Shown: piece by piece, positions 44,227 to 58,880 of the stretch
Layout of the letters: the number at the start of each line of letters is the position of its first letter
How positions within the stretch are numbered: position 1 is the stretch's first letter
DNA from: Acheta domesticus
Taxonomy: Eukaryota > Arthropoda > Insecta > Orthoptera > Gryllidae
Direction: 5' to 3'
Length of the DNA: 64,000 bases
NCBI GenBank assembly: GCA_031308135.1
Contig: JAHLJT010009436.1
Location: 117,678,772-117,742,771, forward strand
The notes under the pieces: model-generated
What the model was told of the DNA's origin: nothing
What the model saw: only the letters and a program-made list of their open reading frames with translations
Database searches by the model: none
Made by a program: the position numbers and the translations under genes

Positions 44227-44961
44227 CGTGTGCGTTCTTTCTTTCTTTTTAGCGTAACATATACAAGCAATGAATCAATAAGTATGACACTCACTCAATC
44301 AGGACAAAGCTCTGTCCAAAAACAAAAGAAGTCAAAGAAATTAAATCTCAAACTGATCATTGTTTTGAAATTTAACATGTCTTTTTGATAAATTCAATAT
44401 GGCAATTCAAATACAGACTTATAGTGAAGATAATATGAATTTATTAACACGTACATCCTTTAGTAGATATGTTCAATTAGGTACAACTGTTTCTGATGTG
44501 GAATAAGAAATAAGCACTGGGGATTGAGGATTTGGAAAGTTCACAAACAAATGTGGCAAGATGACTCAATTGTCTTCAACAACATATCCCGCATACCATA
44601 AGTCTCTGAAAATACCTGAAACCAGCCAAGAACCCAACTAGGATTTAACAGGAATGGTGACAATAAATTCATCATGGAGAACAGAAAGCATAGTTTCTCT
44701 CAGGACAGAAAGCAATTTTTTTTTAAATATTATTTTGCAATGAACAAGAACTGTATCACTATCAAAATTTGTGAGTTCTCTGTTTCAAAGTAAATAGTCA
44801 CCAAATTGTTTGTACAATTCAATAATGGACTCTTTATGGAAAAAGCAGGGGGAAAGGATTTTGAGGTACAATTTATGGCTGTAAAGGGGGGGGGAGAGAG
44901 AGGTTCTGAAAATACATGCAAAAAGGTGCCAGAAAAGGTACTGCAGAAACAACTGTATATA

Positions 44962-46201
44962 CAGAGTGAGTCACGTAACTTTAGCACCTCCTGTAACTTT
45001 TGAACGGTTGAAGTTATTGCAATGCAGTTTTCACGGAAGTGCATGAGGGAAGGGGCTAATTGATACGTGCATTAATTTCTATTTTATCACTTGTATTTTA
45101 CGAGATTTTTTAGGTAACTTTGTTTTTTCAAATGGAACTATACATATTTTTTCAGTCCACCATGACGAGCGTAAAAAGACGAATCCAATGATGTACATAT
45201 TGTCATATGTTAGATAAGCATTTTTTTGATTAATTTTGATTTTTGCGACTGGGGTTTAACGGACATTTTGAATAGTCCACCACACAAGGTCACGCAGCGC
45301 TCCACCAGCATCGCGCGCCCGGGCAAGGGAAGGGAGATTTGAAGATACGAAACATATTCCAAATATTCACAAAACCATTGCAGTTTTTTCCTGAACTGTG
45401 CTTTCCATCCTTCCGCATTTTCAGATTTTCGACTTTCTTTGATTGAAGGAATTAAAGGATGGAAAATAAGGATTTGTCATAAGTTTGTATCGTAATAAAA
45501 TTGTTTATAACTTCATTTAATGAGGTTTCATTAGATACGTATTAATGGGATCTTGAAACAAAGCACAATAAGAATAAATAATTAAAACTGTACAAAAAAT
45601 ATTGCGTATTTTGAGCAAACAATTTCAATGTTAATAAGAATATAATAATAACTTAGGGATAGAAATAATCTTATTTCAATAAATACTACTTAAGACAAAT
45701 CCGTATTTTCAATCCCTAAGAAACACAAAATATCTGAAAATGGATCAGGATGGAAAGGAGAGTTCAGGAAAAAATGCAACAGTTTTGTGAATATTTTTCG
45801 TATCCTCAAGTACTAAAATCCCTTCCCTTTCCCGACCCCGCGTTTGCTGGGGGAGCGCTGCGTGACCTTGTGGGGCTGACAGTTACAATGAAAATATCCG
45901 TTAAACACTAGTCGCAAAAAAATCACAATTACTCAAAAAAATGCTTATCTAACATATGACAATATTTATATCTTTGGATTCGTCTTTTTACGCTTGTCAT
46001 GATAGACTGAAAAAATATGTATAGTCCTATTTGAAAAAACAAAGTTACCTCAAATATCTCGTAAAATACAAGTGATAAAAGAGAAATCAATACACATATC
46101 AATTAGCCCCATTCCCTCATTCACTTCCGTGAAAACTGCATTGCAATATCTTCAACCGTTCAAAAGTTACAGGAGGTGCTAAAGTTACGTGACTCACCCT
46201 G
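44962..46201. mobile_element. Foldback DNA element, copy 2
   Basis: Counterpart of 9579-10819: same ends and TATA flanks. A few substitutions differ (for example gcagcgctcc against gcagcactcc; loop 'tgtcat' against 'tttgta' near 45200), so there are some real base differences as well as indels. These make the arms slightly more complementary here. Confidence 0.85.
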
Positions 46202-46205
46202 TATA

Positions 46206-47672
46206 GTAGAAATGTTTACAGCACTATATTGTCCTTTTATCACATCCAAGGCACCATTTTGTTTTGTCAAGAGTATTATAACATATCTCTTCTTTCCATT
46301 GCCACTGTTACACAATCCTTCCATTTCACTCTTGGCCATCCTCTTTTCCTCTGTCTCTCTGGCGTCCAGTTATAAACCTTTTTGGGCACTCTTTCTGAAT
46401 CTTTGTAAGTGGCCATACCATAAGAATCTTTTCTTTTCAACATCACTTAAGATCCTTCTATATTTAATCACCTTTTTATCATCTCTGTTTTAACATGATC
46501 AAGCTGTGACTTCACAGCATCTTCTCCAAAAATTGTTTTCAACACTATTAATTCTCTTTTTCAGAGCTTGGTTTAGTACCCAAAATTCAGAGCCATATGT
46601 TATTGTGTTTTCCACCAAAGACTTAAACAGCTGGATTTTTGTTTTAGTTCTGTCCTAACTCCAAATGAGTGGGTTTAATTTAAGGATTATCTGTCGACCT
46701 TTTCCGATTTTTGATAAAATATCGGCTTGATCTGTACCCTCTTCAGTCAAAATTACTCGTAAATACTTACATCTTTTACATTTTTCATCTTAGAACTCTC
46801 TAGAATTAAATCTTCCTGTACATCACCAACTACCAAATAATGAGCCTTTAGCAGGTTAATTTCCAATCCCCATTCTTCATATTCCTCTACAAGTTTTCTA
46901 ACCCTGTAGGAAGCATTATTTACATTTTTTGCAAGAACCACTTAATTGTCAGCAAACAATAAAGTATGTATATTTTCTTCCCCTATCAGAATTCCCATTT
47001 TAGTGCATTTCTTTTAATCCATTTCTCAAGACTGATGAAATGTATATTTTGAAGAGTGTTGGGGATAAACAACATCCTTGTCTTAATCCCTTGTTAGTCG
47101 TGAATTACTCTGATAAATCTGCATACATTTAAACCTGGCTATTTCCTTCATAGAATCTCTTCATAGAAATTATGGATGTTGTTCTCTGTCATTTGCTTCC
47201 CACAACTTTTCGACAGGTTCACTATCATTCGCTTTTCTGAGGTCAACAAAAACTAGATGTAATGGGCATCCATGGGTTAGGGACTTTTCCATTAGCTGTT
47301 TCATGCAAAAGAGATTACCTGTGCAGGATCAACTAGATCTAAATCCACTCTGTTCTTCTAGTTCTATCTCATCCCTTTCAATGTGACCTCTCAGAACCTA
47401 CCCATACAGTCTTCCTGTTGATGGGATGGCACTCAAGCCCCTGTAATTGGCGCAAACTGCTTTGTTTAATTTCTTATAAAGTGATGTAATGTATGCGCTT
47501 GTCCTGTCTTTTGGTATGGCTTCACCTTTCAGGCATTTATTCAATATTTCTGCCAAATATTCCAAGGCAACATCAGGGGCATGTTCCAACGATTCAACAG
47601 GAACACCTCCAGCACCAGGAGCTTTGTTGTTCTTCATAGCCATTAGCTTTTACTTTCCCGTATACCTACATA
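46206..47672 (-). mobile_element. Non-LTR retrotransposon RT fragment, copy 2
   Basis: Counterpart of 10824-12290, with the same open pieces on the minus strand at 47643-47398 and 46941-46753. Both copies share the stops in the palm, so the element was already dead. Confidence 0.75.
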
Positions 47673-49463
47673 TATACGGAGTAATATACGTAGTATAGGG
47701 AAAGTTATGTAATGCTGCATGAATAAACGGCGAATTTTCGCCAGAAAAAATGTTGTTGCTGGGCCGTGATAACCAAAAAGTGTATAAAACCAGTTGCTAA
47801 ATTAAGAAAAAATCCCCTAACACGTGGTGTACTCAGAACCCCTCTTTTGTGAGTCTTTGATACCAAAAAACCAATTGAAAGGAAAACATCCATCTGTGAA
47901 CACTGCTAGCACCTAAACCATACATATAATTTCTTCCAAAATGGATATTCCCCAGTCGATCTGGTTCGAGTCAAAGCTTTGAGATTTTTAAAAAGATTCT
48001 ATAAAATTTGGGGGTACTTTACATAACGCTCCCTGGACATTTTCGAAATTTTCTCAAAAACAGCTCCAACATGTTTCTTTAAATTTCTTGTAAGAACAGA
48101 GTAAAATGCACTTATTAAGGTGGAATAGAATTTTCGAAAATCGCAAAAGTCTGAATTCTATTCAGCGTCTTCCTCCAACTACAAAGTTACAAATAGATTT
48201 TTTCTTCAAATAAAATTTGATCCTCATAGTGAGTTTTTCTTTAAGGTCATGTACATTTTTTTGAAAATTTTAGTACTTTTCACGCAATATTGCAGTAATA
48301 TGTGCAATTTTAAAAAATTACAAAAACAAGATTTTCTCAAAAACAGCTTCAAACTTTTGGTACGGATAGTGCTAAATGTACTCTATGTGATGACATAAAA
48401 TCCATATTGCTCTATCCTTGCCCTAACATTGTATTTTTTTTACTTGTCTCTCATGTCGGTAATATTTACATTAGTGGTGATTTGTTTACATTATTATATT
48501 TACAAGTACATGTGATTTAAATAATGTCAAGTAAAGTTTCTCGAAAACTCTATCACTTTCTCGGAAACTAGCTCAAATTCCGCATTTTCAGAAACGCTCA
48601 AACGCTATTTTCTCATAAATGGCTCCAAATTTTTTCTTCATACTTTTGGAATGGATAGTGCTAATTGCATTCTTCAATACGACATAAAGTTCAATCTGCA
48701 GTATTTTTTGTTTTTTCAAAAATTATATGAATGTAATTTTTTAGAGATCCCTCACATCTTTAATAAGCACATTACCAGCAATTTGTAAACACTATCGTAC
48801 TTTTAAGTCAAAGTGCTAAAAATGACGTCAAATGAAGTATTTCGAAAACTCAAACATTTTCTGTGAAACAGAGCTTTAAATTTCGCATTTTTTAGTAGCG
48901 CTTAAACGCCATTTTCATAAAAACGGCTCCGAATTTTTAAAAGAAAATTGCCATTTAAGACGAGATTTTAGTGTTCTTTAATATTCTAAAATTGAACATT
49001 TCCGTTCTACTGTTAGGACACCAAAAAATTAAGTAACTTTTGGCGGCGATAGATGGCAGCTAGCAAGAGTAAGTGTCAAGTCCAAATAGCTAGCCGAGAC
49101 CGAGGAAATAGAAAGCTAATATGGAACAGTCTGTGCCATTCTGTAGCATCACTAGTTACTTTCCTGTATACTATACGTACATATAGTACAGGGAAAGTTA
49201 TGTAATGCTCTGCGAAAAACGGGTGTTTCCGGGAGAAAAACTCTCGCTACAGGGCCCTGATTAGGAAATGGTGGATAAATCCAGTTGCTAAATTCAGAGA
49301 AAAACCTCCGAACTCATGCTGCAGCCAGAATCCCAGTTTTGTGAGTCTTTGATACCGAAAAATCAATTGAAAGCAAATGTCCGTCTGTGAACAACGCTAG
49401 CGTCTAAACCGTTCAGCCAATTTTCTACAAAGTTTATACTCCTTGGTCGATCTGGCTAATCTC

Positions 49464-50687
49464 ACAGTTTAATATAACAGTTGCGAAGCTCCCTACAATT
49501 TTTTTCATCCGGTGCGTCTGCAGCGCTCCCAGTGTGCGAGCAAGAGGCAGCACCAGTAAATAGAGATGCGGTATACGTATTTGCATACTGTTTAAATGTT
49601 GTGCAGTTTATGTCTGCTTTTAACAAAGCCACACTTTGCAAACTCTTTAATAGCACAAAGAGTGTAAGTGGCAATTGTGAAGTAATTGACTGGAGTCACC
49701 TCATTTCAGACATAAATTCTGAGAACAATGTGAGGTTTTCTTACTCCTTAAGTAGCACAAATAATATGTCTGAGCAACCTGAACTTACTGTCCCAAATGT
49801 TAGTATGCCAAAAGCTCTGGCAGAAGCAAACTCTAAGCGATGCACGTTTGGCTTCATTGTGAAAAAAGTACTTTCAGTGCATAATTGTACAGTGTGTAAA
49901 TCGGCCCTATCTGATTGAGAGAGCCCTTCAAGTGATCATGACTTTACTAAGATGTACACCATTTCAAGAGATTTGATACAGTCAGGGAAGATGGAGCTTG
50001 ACTGTGTGTACAGGGCATTCATATTTTTGGAAGAATGTGAAAATGAACTTGAAAACATTTCCAAGAAAACATTCATAGAATGAAATGTGGGGAATTATTG
50101 CTTGAAAATTGAGGAAAATAAAAGAATTTCCTATTGAATGTTGCGAAGGGACAAAATTGCTTGTATTAAAAATATTTATAAGGGTAAGATTGCATTATAT
50201 AATGAAATTTAATAATGAGAAAATGCCAACAAAAGGTAGAAATAACAAAATATTAAAATTTAATTATTTTGGATGCTAAAAAAGATTCATTGTCAGTTGG
50301 TAAATACAATGCTAATCTTGAATTATGCTATTTTACCACTTTTAATGTATTATCATGATCCAGTTGTAATTATTTTTTAACTATGTAACCTTGACAGTAC
50401 ACTTACTTTGAGAGAAATAAATTTGTATCATATGTTAAACATTGAATGGGCATTTTATTATGTGTATATCATTAACTATTAGATGTTACGTACATTCCTA
50501 GGTGTTGTTTTAATCGTGTTCTAAAATATTAAGCATTAAAATTATGAATTTCTCGGCCGTCTCCTATTATCCCTAGTGGCATTAAAGAAACTCCTCTTGC
50601 TGGCCACCAGGGCACTAGTGTCGTGCGACCTGTCAAACGGATGAATTCTCGTCCCATTAGAGCTTCGCAACTGTTATATTAAACTGT
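49464..50687 (+). mobile_element. 1.22-kb DNA transposon with 9-bp target duplication, copy 2
   Basis: Counterpart of 14087-15314, with GCTAATCTC at 49455-49463 and 50688-50696. Carries the longer version of the transposase-like frame (49481-49918). Confidence 0.85.
49481..49918 (+). pseudogene. Transposase-like C-terminal remnant, copy 2
   Basis: 145 codons, starting 17 bases inside the left terminal repeat and reading 'MRSSLQFFSSGASAALPV' into the same C-terminal CxxC region as copy 1. The start lies within the repeat itself, so the true start or upstream exon may have been lost in the internal deletion. Function cannot be assigned beyond a weak P-element/THAP9-like impression. Confidence 0.45.
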
Positions 50688-51767
50688 GCTAATCTCGTGA
50701 CAATGGGGGGGGGGGGTACTTTACATGAAGTCCCCCAGATATTTTCAAAATTTTCTCAAAAATGGCTCCTCATTTTTTCTTTAAATTTGTCATAATAGAG
50801 TAAATACACTTGTAAAGGTGGCATAGGTCCCATTTTTACAATTAACTCTAAATTTTCGAAAATTGCAAAAGTTTGAAAATTTTTCGGCGTTTTTCTACAA
50901 GTACAAAATTGAAGATGGATATTTTTCCTTCATACAAAATTTGTTCCTAATAGCAAGTTCTTTTTTTAAGGTCATGTACATTTTTTTTTGAAAATTTTAG
51001 TAGTTCGCGCAATATGTGCAATGGCTCCAATTTTTTCTTTAAACTTTTTGTGGGGATAGTGACAAATATACTCTATTAGATAACATAAACGCCATATTGC
51101 TCTATTCTTTTGTTTCTTCAAAAATTGCAAAAAATGTAAGCTTTTGACTTGCCTCTCACGTGGTTAATATTTATTTTAGCTGTGATTTGTTGACATTAGT
51201 ATACTAATGAGTATGTGCTTTAAGGTGAGACGGTGGGCCCTCTCCCATCAATGTTAAAACAAGCAACTTTGTGATCCATTTTCTCAGAAACTACTGATTA
51301 AATTTTTTTGAATTTTGTACTACTTATTAAGTAATACATGAAAAGATTACTGATCCTCAGTTAAGTTGCTACCTCTTTTCTGAAGCGATTTTTTTTCTCC
51401 AAAACACAATTTTTTTCTAAAACAAAATGTGCAAAAAAAATCCTAACACATGGACTAGAGAAGTAATAATCATGATTGAGGATCCACATTCTTATTATAA
51501 CGTGATTTATCGTCAGTAAAAATTTCATGCAGATATCTTTAATAGTTTCGGAGATAATGGGACAAACGTTTGAAAATTTTAACTTCTGAGAAAATGGCAT
51601 TCAAAGTTTTCAGAGAAGCATATGTTAGGAAAACTTAGAATATTTTTTACTACAGAGTAACTAAAGGCAGCCTTCATCATAATAACAGGCTTCGCTATCT
51701 TTTAGACCAGCCTGAGTTTTTCTTTTCTTCTTCTTCTTTGGCATATTTTGCCTTTGCATTGCATTAA

Positions 51768-51930
51768 GTAGACATCCTAAATGAAACATATAAGCAAGAT
51801 TTTTCATTCTTGAATGCCAGATGTTGGTTTAGCCGTGATCGCTAAGTCATTGTACATTCCTGGCTAGGGTGAACACATGACTTGTGTCGGTTCGAATCTT
51901 CATCTAAAACCGTGCTTAGCTGCTAATAGC
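51768..51930 (+). repeat. tRNA-like SINE family 1, member 1, copy 2
   Basis: Counterpart of 16391-16560, followed by the same minisatellite (about 51938-52205). Confidence 0.65.
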
Positions 51931-52505
51931 ACTAAATGCGGTAGTGGTTGTAGTAGTAACGGTAGCAGTTGTAGTAGTAGCGGTAGCAATTGTAGTAGTA
52001 GCGGTAGCAATTGTAGTAGTAGCGGTAGTGGTTGTAGTAGTAGCGGTAGCGGTTGTAGTAGTAGCGGTAGCGGTTGTAGTAGTAGGAGTAGCGGTAGCGG
52101 TTGTAGTAGTAGGAGTAGCGGTAGCTGTTGTAGTAGTAGCGGTAGCAGCAGTAGCGGTAGCAGCAGTAGCGGTAGCGGTAGCAGTAGAAGTAACAGTAGT
52201 AGTATACAGTGTGTCCCACCAACTATGGACCACCCCCTAACTTCTAAATGGTTCAGGATATCGAAATAAAGTTTTTGCTGAATAATGCAGACTCATGGGC
52301 ACGTAACATGCCATAGAGAAATTGTATATATTTTTAGTTTCCGAGAAATTTAATCTTTGATTTTTTAAGTAGAACTATATATTTTTTCTCACCAGCAATG
52401 GATAGATCATGGAAAGAGGAATAAAATGATGCTTCATGTGCTGGGATTTTGATAGCAATTTGCGTATAAAATTAGTAGACCAGTAGCTTCAAGTACAAAG
52501 ACTCT

Positions 52506-53010
52506 GCTTTGGCGGATTCGATGGTGTAACGGTTAGCGTACCGGACTGTCATACCCAAGTTCACGGGTTCAAACCCAATTCGCTACCTGCCGCTGCTGCT
52601 ACCGAAATTCGAAGCCATGGATTTTTAAGGGCGAAAAAATCCTTCGTACGCCTTCCTTCGGAGGGGAAGTAAAGCCTGCTGACCCATGTTAGTAGATTTA
52701 CTTGCATGTAAAAGATCCTCAAGCCTAAAATGATGCCTCTGAGCTAAATTCAAATCGCCTGTTTTGTCGCCCGAGATAATACCTTCTTTCTCTGCTAGTT
52801 GATGAAAGGAGTATAGTGAAATTTGCGTGGTCTGACGGAAGAGCGGGCCTGATGGCCCGAGTCTCGCCATGTAAATAAGACATTAACTAACTGCTGAATT
52901 AATTGGCTAAGATTTTGGGAATCGCGGTAAGGAGAGAGATTATAAGGCCATCCAGAATAACCGTGTACTAGATGGAGCAGGTTGATACTCAACTGGTTCT
53001 GAAGATATTA
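52506..53010 (+). repeat. tRNA-like SINE family 2, copy 2
   Basis: Counterpart of 17131-17640. A box 52522-52532, B box 52566-52576, one base farther apart than in copy 1. Confidence 0.6.
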
Positions 53011-53815
53011 GCAGAAATTTTTTGGACCAGAAGATATGAGTTCCACTTCATAATGTGCATGTTGGATGTCAATTGCAGAGTTGACAAAGTTTCGCAACAG
53101 TTTCTAATCAGCAAATAATGTAGTGTTGTTTCTGCACTTAACTTATTTAAATCAAGATTTCTTCTTCAGCGCTATCAATTATTGAATAGTGGATGTTATC
53201 CTTGGTTTATTCTGAAGGATTCCTTTTCTGGTTGCGAATGAGGATCACTAGCTGCGAATGAGCTGTAGGGATTGCGAATGAGCTGTAGGGATGATAGTAG
53301 TTTTGAGGTCCTTCCAGAGGTCAAGAGTCATATGGGATGGTGAAGGAAGGTGAGCTAGAGAGAGTGGTGTTAATATGGGTATCATTAGCTGTGCAAAAAT
53401 TTCAGAGAGGATGATGTGCTTTGTGTGGGGTTGGACAAGAATAACAGTTATACTGTTATGAGGAGTGTGTCGTCTGATTTAGTTACAGGTGGAAGGTGGG
53501 GATCTTATGTACATAGATTATCTGTGTTAGTGAGGATCAGATCAAGTAGAGATGCCTGTTGAGTTCCTTGGTAACGAATTGGTTTGGTAATCAATCGCTA
53601 GAGATTGGTGGTGCTATATAAATCTAGGAAATCTTTTTCAAGGCTGGCCAGGAGCTTCCAGTTAACATCTGGGCAAGTAAAGTCCCTAAGAACTAGAAAA
53701 TTAGAATTGTCAGATAATTTCAATAGAAGTAGATTTTTTACAACATATTACATCTACAAAAGGATGCATATTTTAAGTATTTCATTCTATTTGTACCAAG
53801 ACTAGGCACTCTTAA

Positions 53816-54522
53816 CCCTTTGCGGTCCTCTGTCCCGCGTGGCGGGACACAGCGTTTTCTCGTTGCAGACCCTTTACATCCCCAGGTAGCTGGTTGCACC
53901 GGTCCGGCTTGCCGCGGCGTAAGAAACTGTACTCGGGTTTCAAATTATTTTTCGTATTATTACAATCAAAACATTTTAATTTATTTGCCTAATTCATAAT
54001 ACATAATTTTGTAACTTAATGTTTGGTGCGGAGAGCTTCACCTCATTACCAATAATGCCTGTATATTGCATTGTATGAACAAAGTCCGAGTTATGATTAC
54101 AGTCATTTTCTTCAAACTCCTCGGAATATCTCGAGAAAATGTTTTCAAATTCTTACTTTCCTGAAGATTGTTAAGTCTCAGAATTGTTTACCGATTCACA
54201 CAATTCAAGTTTCGACAATCTCGAACATTTACTTCTCGATGTCACCATAAGTTTAACTGCAACCTCGTAAGCAAACTGATTTTAAACAACATAAAATGGG
54301 AAAAGTCTGGCTACAATGATGGAAAATACTGTCTAATCTCTTCTGAAGATAATTAGTTGTACAGGAAACCGGTGTCATTTACCTGAGTGGAATAAAACAG
54401 AGTTAAATATAGGTCCCGCCCCACGGGACAAAGGACCAGACGCAGGAAAAAGGAAAGTCCCGTGACGCGGGACATCGGACCGCCAGACGAAGCAGACGGA
54501 AAAGTGAAAGGACCGCAAAGGG
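53816..54522. mobile_element. piggyBac-type MITE, copy 2
   Basis: Counterpart of 18439-19147, with TTAA at 53812-53815 and 54523-54526. 707 bp. Confidence 0.9.
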
Positions 54523-55462
54523 TTAAGTCATCACCATGTTGAACTTTTCAAAGAGCTGTTTCATTTTAAAGTCAGCTAAGTAATGCATTTTATGAGGCTT
54601 TAAACTTGATTACTGATATGTTTCAATTTTTAAACAGTGCTCTGTTCTGGCTGCCTTGGACAACCTTATGGTAATGACACTGATGCAATAGAAACATTCA
54701 TCTCAAAGAGCACTGATTATATAAAAGGTAATCTCTTTACACCTTAATACACATTTTCTGGAATTATATACATCACATATAGTGGAATCTCTTTAGCACG
54801 TTCCCGGTTACCACGTATTCCTACTTAGAACATTCATATTTTCAGTTCCCAGTCCCAATTTCATCAAATTACTCGTTTACATGTTCAACATTCCAGCTTA
54901 GCATGTTCAAAGTTTGTAGGGAACTTACTTCCGGAGAGGTACGTGTTTTCTGGTGCACCAGCGCCATCTTCAGTGTGTGTTTTCAGGTATCAGGTTTTGG
55001 GTACCACTTTCACTTTGTCCGATTCCAGAGCAGGAAAAACATGTTGCACTGTACCCTCTGTACCATCTTCATTGTGTGATCCACATGTTTTCTGTAGTTT
55101 CTGTGTTTCGTGTTTCTTTGATGTGGTAAAGTGATGTGTTACTTTGAGTGTTCTCTCTCTCTCTTTTTGTTGTTGTTGTTGTTGTTGTAATTTACTTCTT
55201 TCTTTCTTTTTTTACTTGTCATTTGAGTAAATTTGGTTAACCCAATGGACATTTGTGTGTTAATTATATATATATTAGTTTTTCTGTATTATGGTGGTTT
55301 TGCAGATGGAAATATGGAAAATAAGTATAATTTGCACATTTTTGGTTAGCATGTTTTCCAGCTTATGACGTTCAAAATTTTCAGTCCCTTAAAAAACGTA
55401 CTAATGAGATTCCACTGTATTAAAATTATAATGTAATAAAATATTAAATATTAAGAACTCAC

Positions 55463-55716
55463 GTGTGAATTCTGAATTCAAATTGACAATTATTGGTACT
55501 GTGAGCCAATCAGTACAGCTCATCAATCTCAGAAAATGTAATAAACCCAACTGTGATTGAACTGGTGGATAAAATGGCTCAGGAGACACGAAAAGGTAAG
55601 CAACTAATAACTCAATTACAAGATCAGGAAAATGTGGAGGGCCCATCAATTGCGATGCCAACCACCGTTTGGCAAGACAAGCAGTAGGACCAAATCCTGG
55701 AAATTGTTGGTGAAGT
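55463..55716 (-). CDS. NOL6: NOL6 exon, copy 2
   Basis: Intact version of 20083-20337: 254 nt, reading through 'LGLLHFLRLMSCTDWLTVPI' to 'VNLNSEFT' and the donor GTGAGT. The conserved 'GFLRFL----DW' block of NOL6 is restored only in this copy, which shows that the extra A in copy 1 is the abnormal state. Confidence 0.94.
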
Positions 55717-55808
55717 CTGAAACAATTTGTAAGCAAGACAAAATGATGGTGGATTTTAATAACGAAAATATAAAGTGCAAAAAATATTAAGTGCAAACGC
55801 ATACAAAC

Positions 55809-55972
55809 CCATGAAGAGAACTCGTAAGTTTGGGCAATAAAACTAGCTTCTGCTCAAGAGCCAAAGTTTCAGGAGTGTCATGGTACCCCACTATGCCAAG
55901 TGCATCTACTCGTTGTTTCATGAGTGATACTTCTTTCAAGGCTGCTAACCAAATTCTGAACACAAAGCCATC
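55809..55972 (-). CDS. NOL6: NOL6 exon, copy 2
   Basis: Intact version of 20432-20594: 164 nt, from 'DGFVFRIWLAALKEV' to 'LTSSLH' plus GG, giving Gly with the first base of the next exon ('TSSLHG-LHQQFPGFG'). This matches the 'LTSALHG' of the family. Confidence 0.94.
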
Positions 55973-57894
55973 CTGTGAATAAAAGAAATCTGTTACATAT
56001 GTATAATAATGCATTTTCCTATTTTCTTAACATTTTTTATGAAACTATAATACAAAAGAAACTTTTGAGATTTATGCTTTAATATCACATGTTTACAAAA
56101 CAATATGATGTAATTACTATTTCAGTTGACACACAACAGGAATCTGAGCTAAAAATGTGTCTTTTTCATAGATAACTCCTAATTACAAAACCCTATTGCT
56201 TAGGAACGAAATCTCAAAGTAGTGTAACAATTTATTTGCTCCACGAGATTATAATTGGGTCCATAATTGAGGCATCTAGTGAGGGAGGGGGAGCTAACCA
56301 ACAACGGTAAGGAAATGAGATAAATTGAGTTTTGCCCTTGGTTTATTTCATCAATTATTTATATAATAAAGGGGATGTTTTTTTCTTATTATCTTTAAGA
56401 TATGAAATTTGTTTCTTTGGGAAAACATGAATTTGCAATTCTATAAGTATTTTATAGTTTATACACAACCTTAAAGGTAAGATTTTTTCATCAATATATC
56501 AACTAATTATTTTTTTGATTACTCTGACAGTTTGACTGTATTACTTTCTTGTACTGACCTTACTAAGATATCCATTTTGTATGCTGCAAAGTCCTAAACT
56601 TTGAAAAATTCAAAAAATATTGTATGATTTTTCATCATCCGTTAGTGAATGGTGTTTGCAATTGAGGTTACACGTTTCAAGGTATAATGCACATTCACAG
56701 ACAGGGTATTGTTTATTCTTAGGTACTGTTTTTCCTGTTGTATCACTAACATTCTTCACTGTTTCACTTCCAACTACTTTCTTGTCTTTTCCATTTCATT
56801 GTATCATGAATGCATTCTCGCTGCTTTTCTGAGTTGTCTAAAACATAGACCCAATGATTATTTCGTATTTTGTTTTGGGCAAGTCAAATAATATTGTCGG
56901 TCCCATAAGTGTAGTGCTTGTTTTATCCCTGAAGTTGGCGGTGTTCCTCGCTAGAATGTGAAATTCGGAACAGATCTATGTGGTTCCCCTTCCAGGTAAC
57001 TCCCCAGCGGAGCACAGTTTGAGCCAGAATTAGCTTCAGACTTCTAACTCTTCTGTGCCTGTGCGTGTGAGAGGAGAGGATGGGACAAGGACAAGGAAGG
57101 AAAGATCATGTGCTGCCATAGCCTGTTTGATATGGCATTGCCCTGGCAATCAGCTGATATTGATTGGAGAAACAAAACTACTGATCAAAGCAACCAGTCG
57201 CCTGAATTTTGCTCCAGTCAGCAGTTGAAAATTACCAAGCTATCTTGCTAGGTTTAAAAATTCCATCGGGTCTTGTACTTTAGTCCTTCTTGTCAGAGAC
57301 ACTGCAGTGGGACTTGTTGTTGCCCTGAACCATCTCATCCAGTCACCTTATTTCCTTATCTTATTTCCTTAAGTGTAACCTTCATTCTTTGCTGTGTTAC
57401 CAAGCAGTACTATTGCACAACATGGGATACTTGAAGCCCTTGAAACTGTGATGTCAAATCCTTATTGAATATCAAATGTCTAATAATACGTTTATACCAG
57501 GTCTTTATTGTATCTCACAACCTATGTCTAGAAACACCACCTCTTGTTTTGGCAATTTGGCAATGCATGAAATACCTTCAGCATACCTTTCACTTTTAGC
57601 GACCTCTGGCCACGTGCCCTCAGATTTAGGGCAGAGAGAATGTGTCCAATTTTAGTTGGAAAAAAAGAGAATACAATCTGCCACTGCTGCGATTACACTG
57701 AAAAGAGTAAATACTTCTCTTGATAAAGGGTGGTCACTTTGAACACACACTCGAAGGCCAGATTTTTTTTGTCATTTTAAGGAAATTATATTTTATTATT
57801 TTTATTAATTATTTTCAATAATTATTAATTTTCTACTTATTTATATTTTATTAGTAATTTTAATCATTCTATTAAGATTTTCTTATTTGCTTAA

Positions 57895-58880
57895 CCTTTT
57901 CAGTGCTATGTTTCTTTAGGGGCAGCGCGTCCCCCGGCGCTGGGGCAGCCGGTCCGCTTGGGTCGCCTGTGGCCTGCTTTTTTTTTCGGCCGCGCTCCCT
58001 TCGCACTGCACGCGGCGCTGGTAGAGCTTTAACCCATTAATGCCCAGCATACCATATATGATACGATAATTTCTGGTCAAATCAATTTTGCTTCTTTTGC
58101 AATACTTTGTTAATTTTAGTTTTTCAGTCAACATAGACATCCTGAACGAAATATATAAGCAACATTTTTCATTCTTGAATGCCAGATGTTGGTTTAGCCA
58201 TGATCGCTAAGTCATTGCACATTCCTGGCCAGAGTGTACACATAACTTGGGTTGGTTCGAATCTTCATCTAAAACCTTGCTTAGCTGCTATAAACCTGTG
58301 GGTAAGTCGGAGGCAGAGGCCGATGTAAAACAAACGGTGGTTGGTCTGCATCATACAATATACATGCAAAATACTCAATAACCACCATTTGGCGCTTCGA
58401 GAGCGCTCTAGTAGTATAATTTAGCAACATAACAATTGAATAGCACTAAAAGTGACAAAAACCTGCTACCAGAGGTCTGCAATGGTTACTGTGCAGAACG
58501 CGACAACAATGGGCGAGCGTTATGCGAACAGAATCATTCTGGGCAGTAATGTAAATTCTGGGTAAAATGTATCCCACGTGATGGTTTTCTCCTCCCTCGA
58601 TGCAGGGACTCGCTGACGAAATCTGCCGGAACACTCCAATAGTGACAAAAAAAAAAACTACAGCTAGGTAGTACCTTCGCACAGCCGTAGATGTCGTGCC
58701 ATGTCAGTATCTACTATAGTGCTCCGTATGAATAAATTCAGAAAGCAGATGATATGTCGCGACGGATATATCCGTCTTTAGCGCTCATGGCACGGCCGAC
58801 CCGTGCCGGATATATCCAGCATTGGCACTGAGGGCACGAAAGTCTTGCACCGGATATATCCGGCATTAGCGCTTAACAGG
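57895..58880. mobile_element. piggyBac-type non-autonomous element, copy 2
   Basis: Counterpart of 22521-23500, with TTAA at 57891-57894 and 58881-58884 and the same nested SINE (about 58134-58290). Confidence 0.7.
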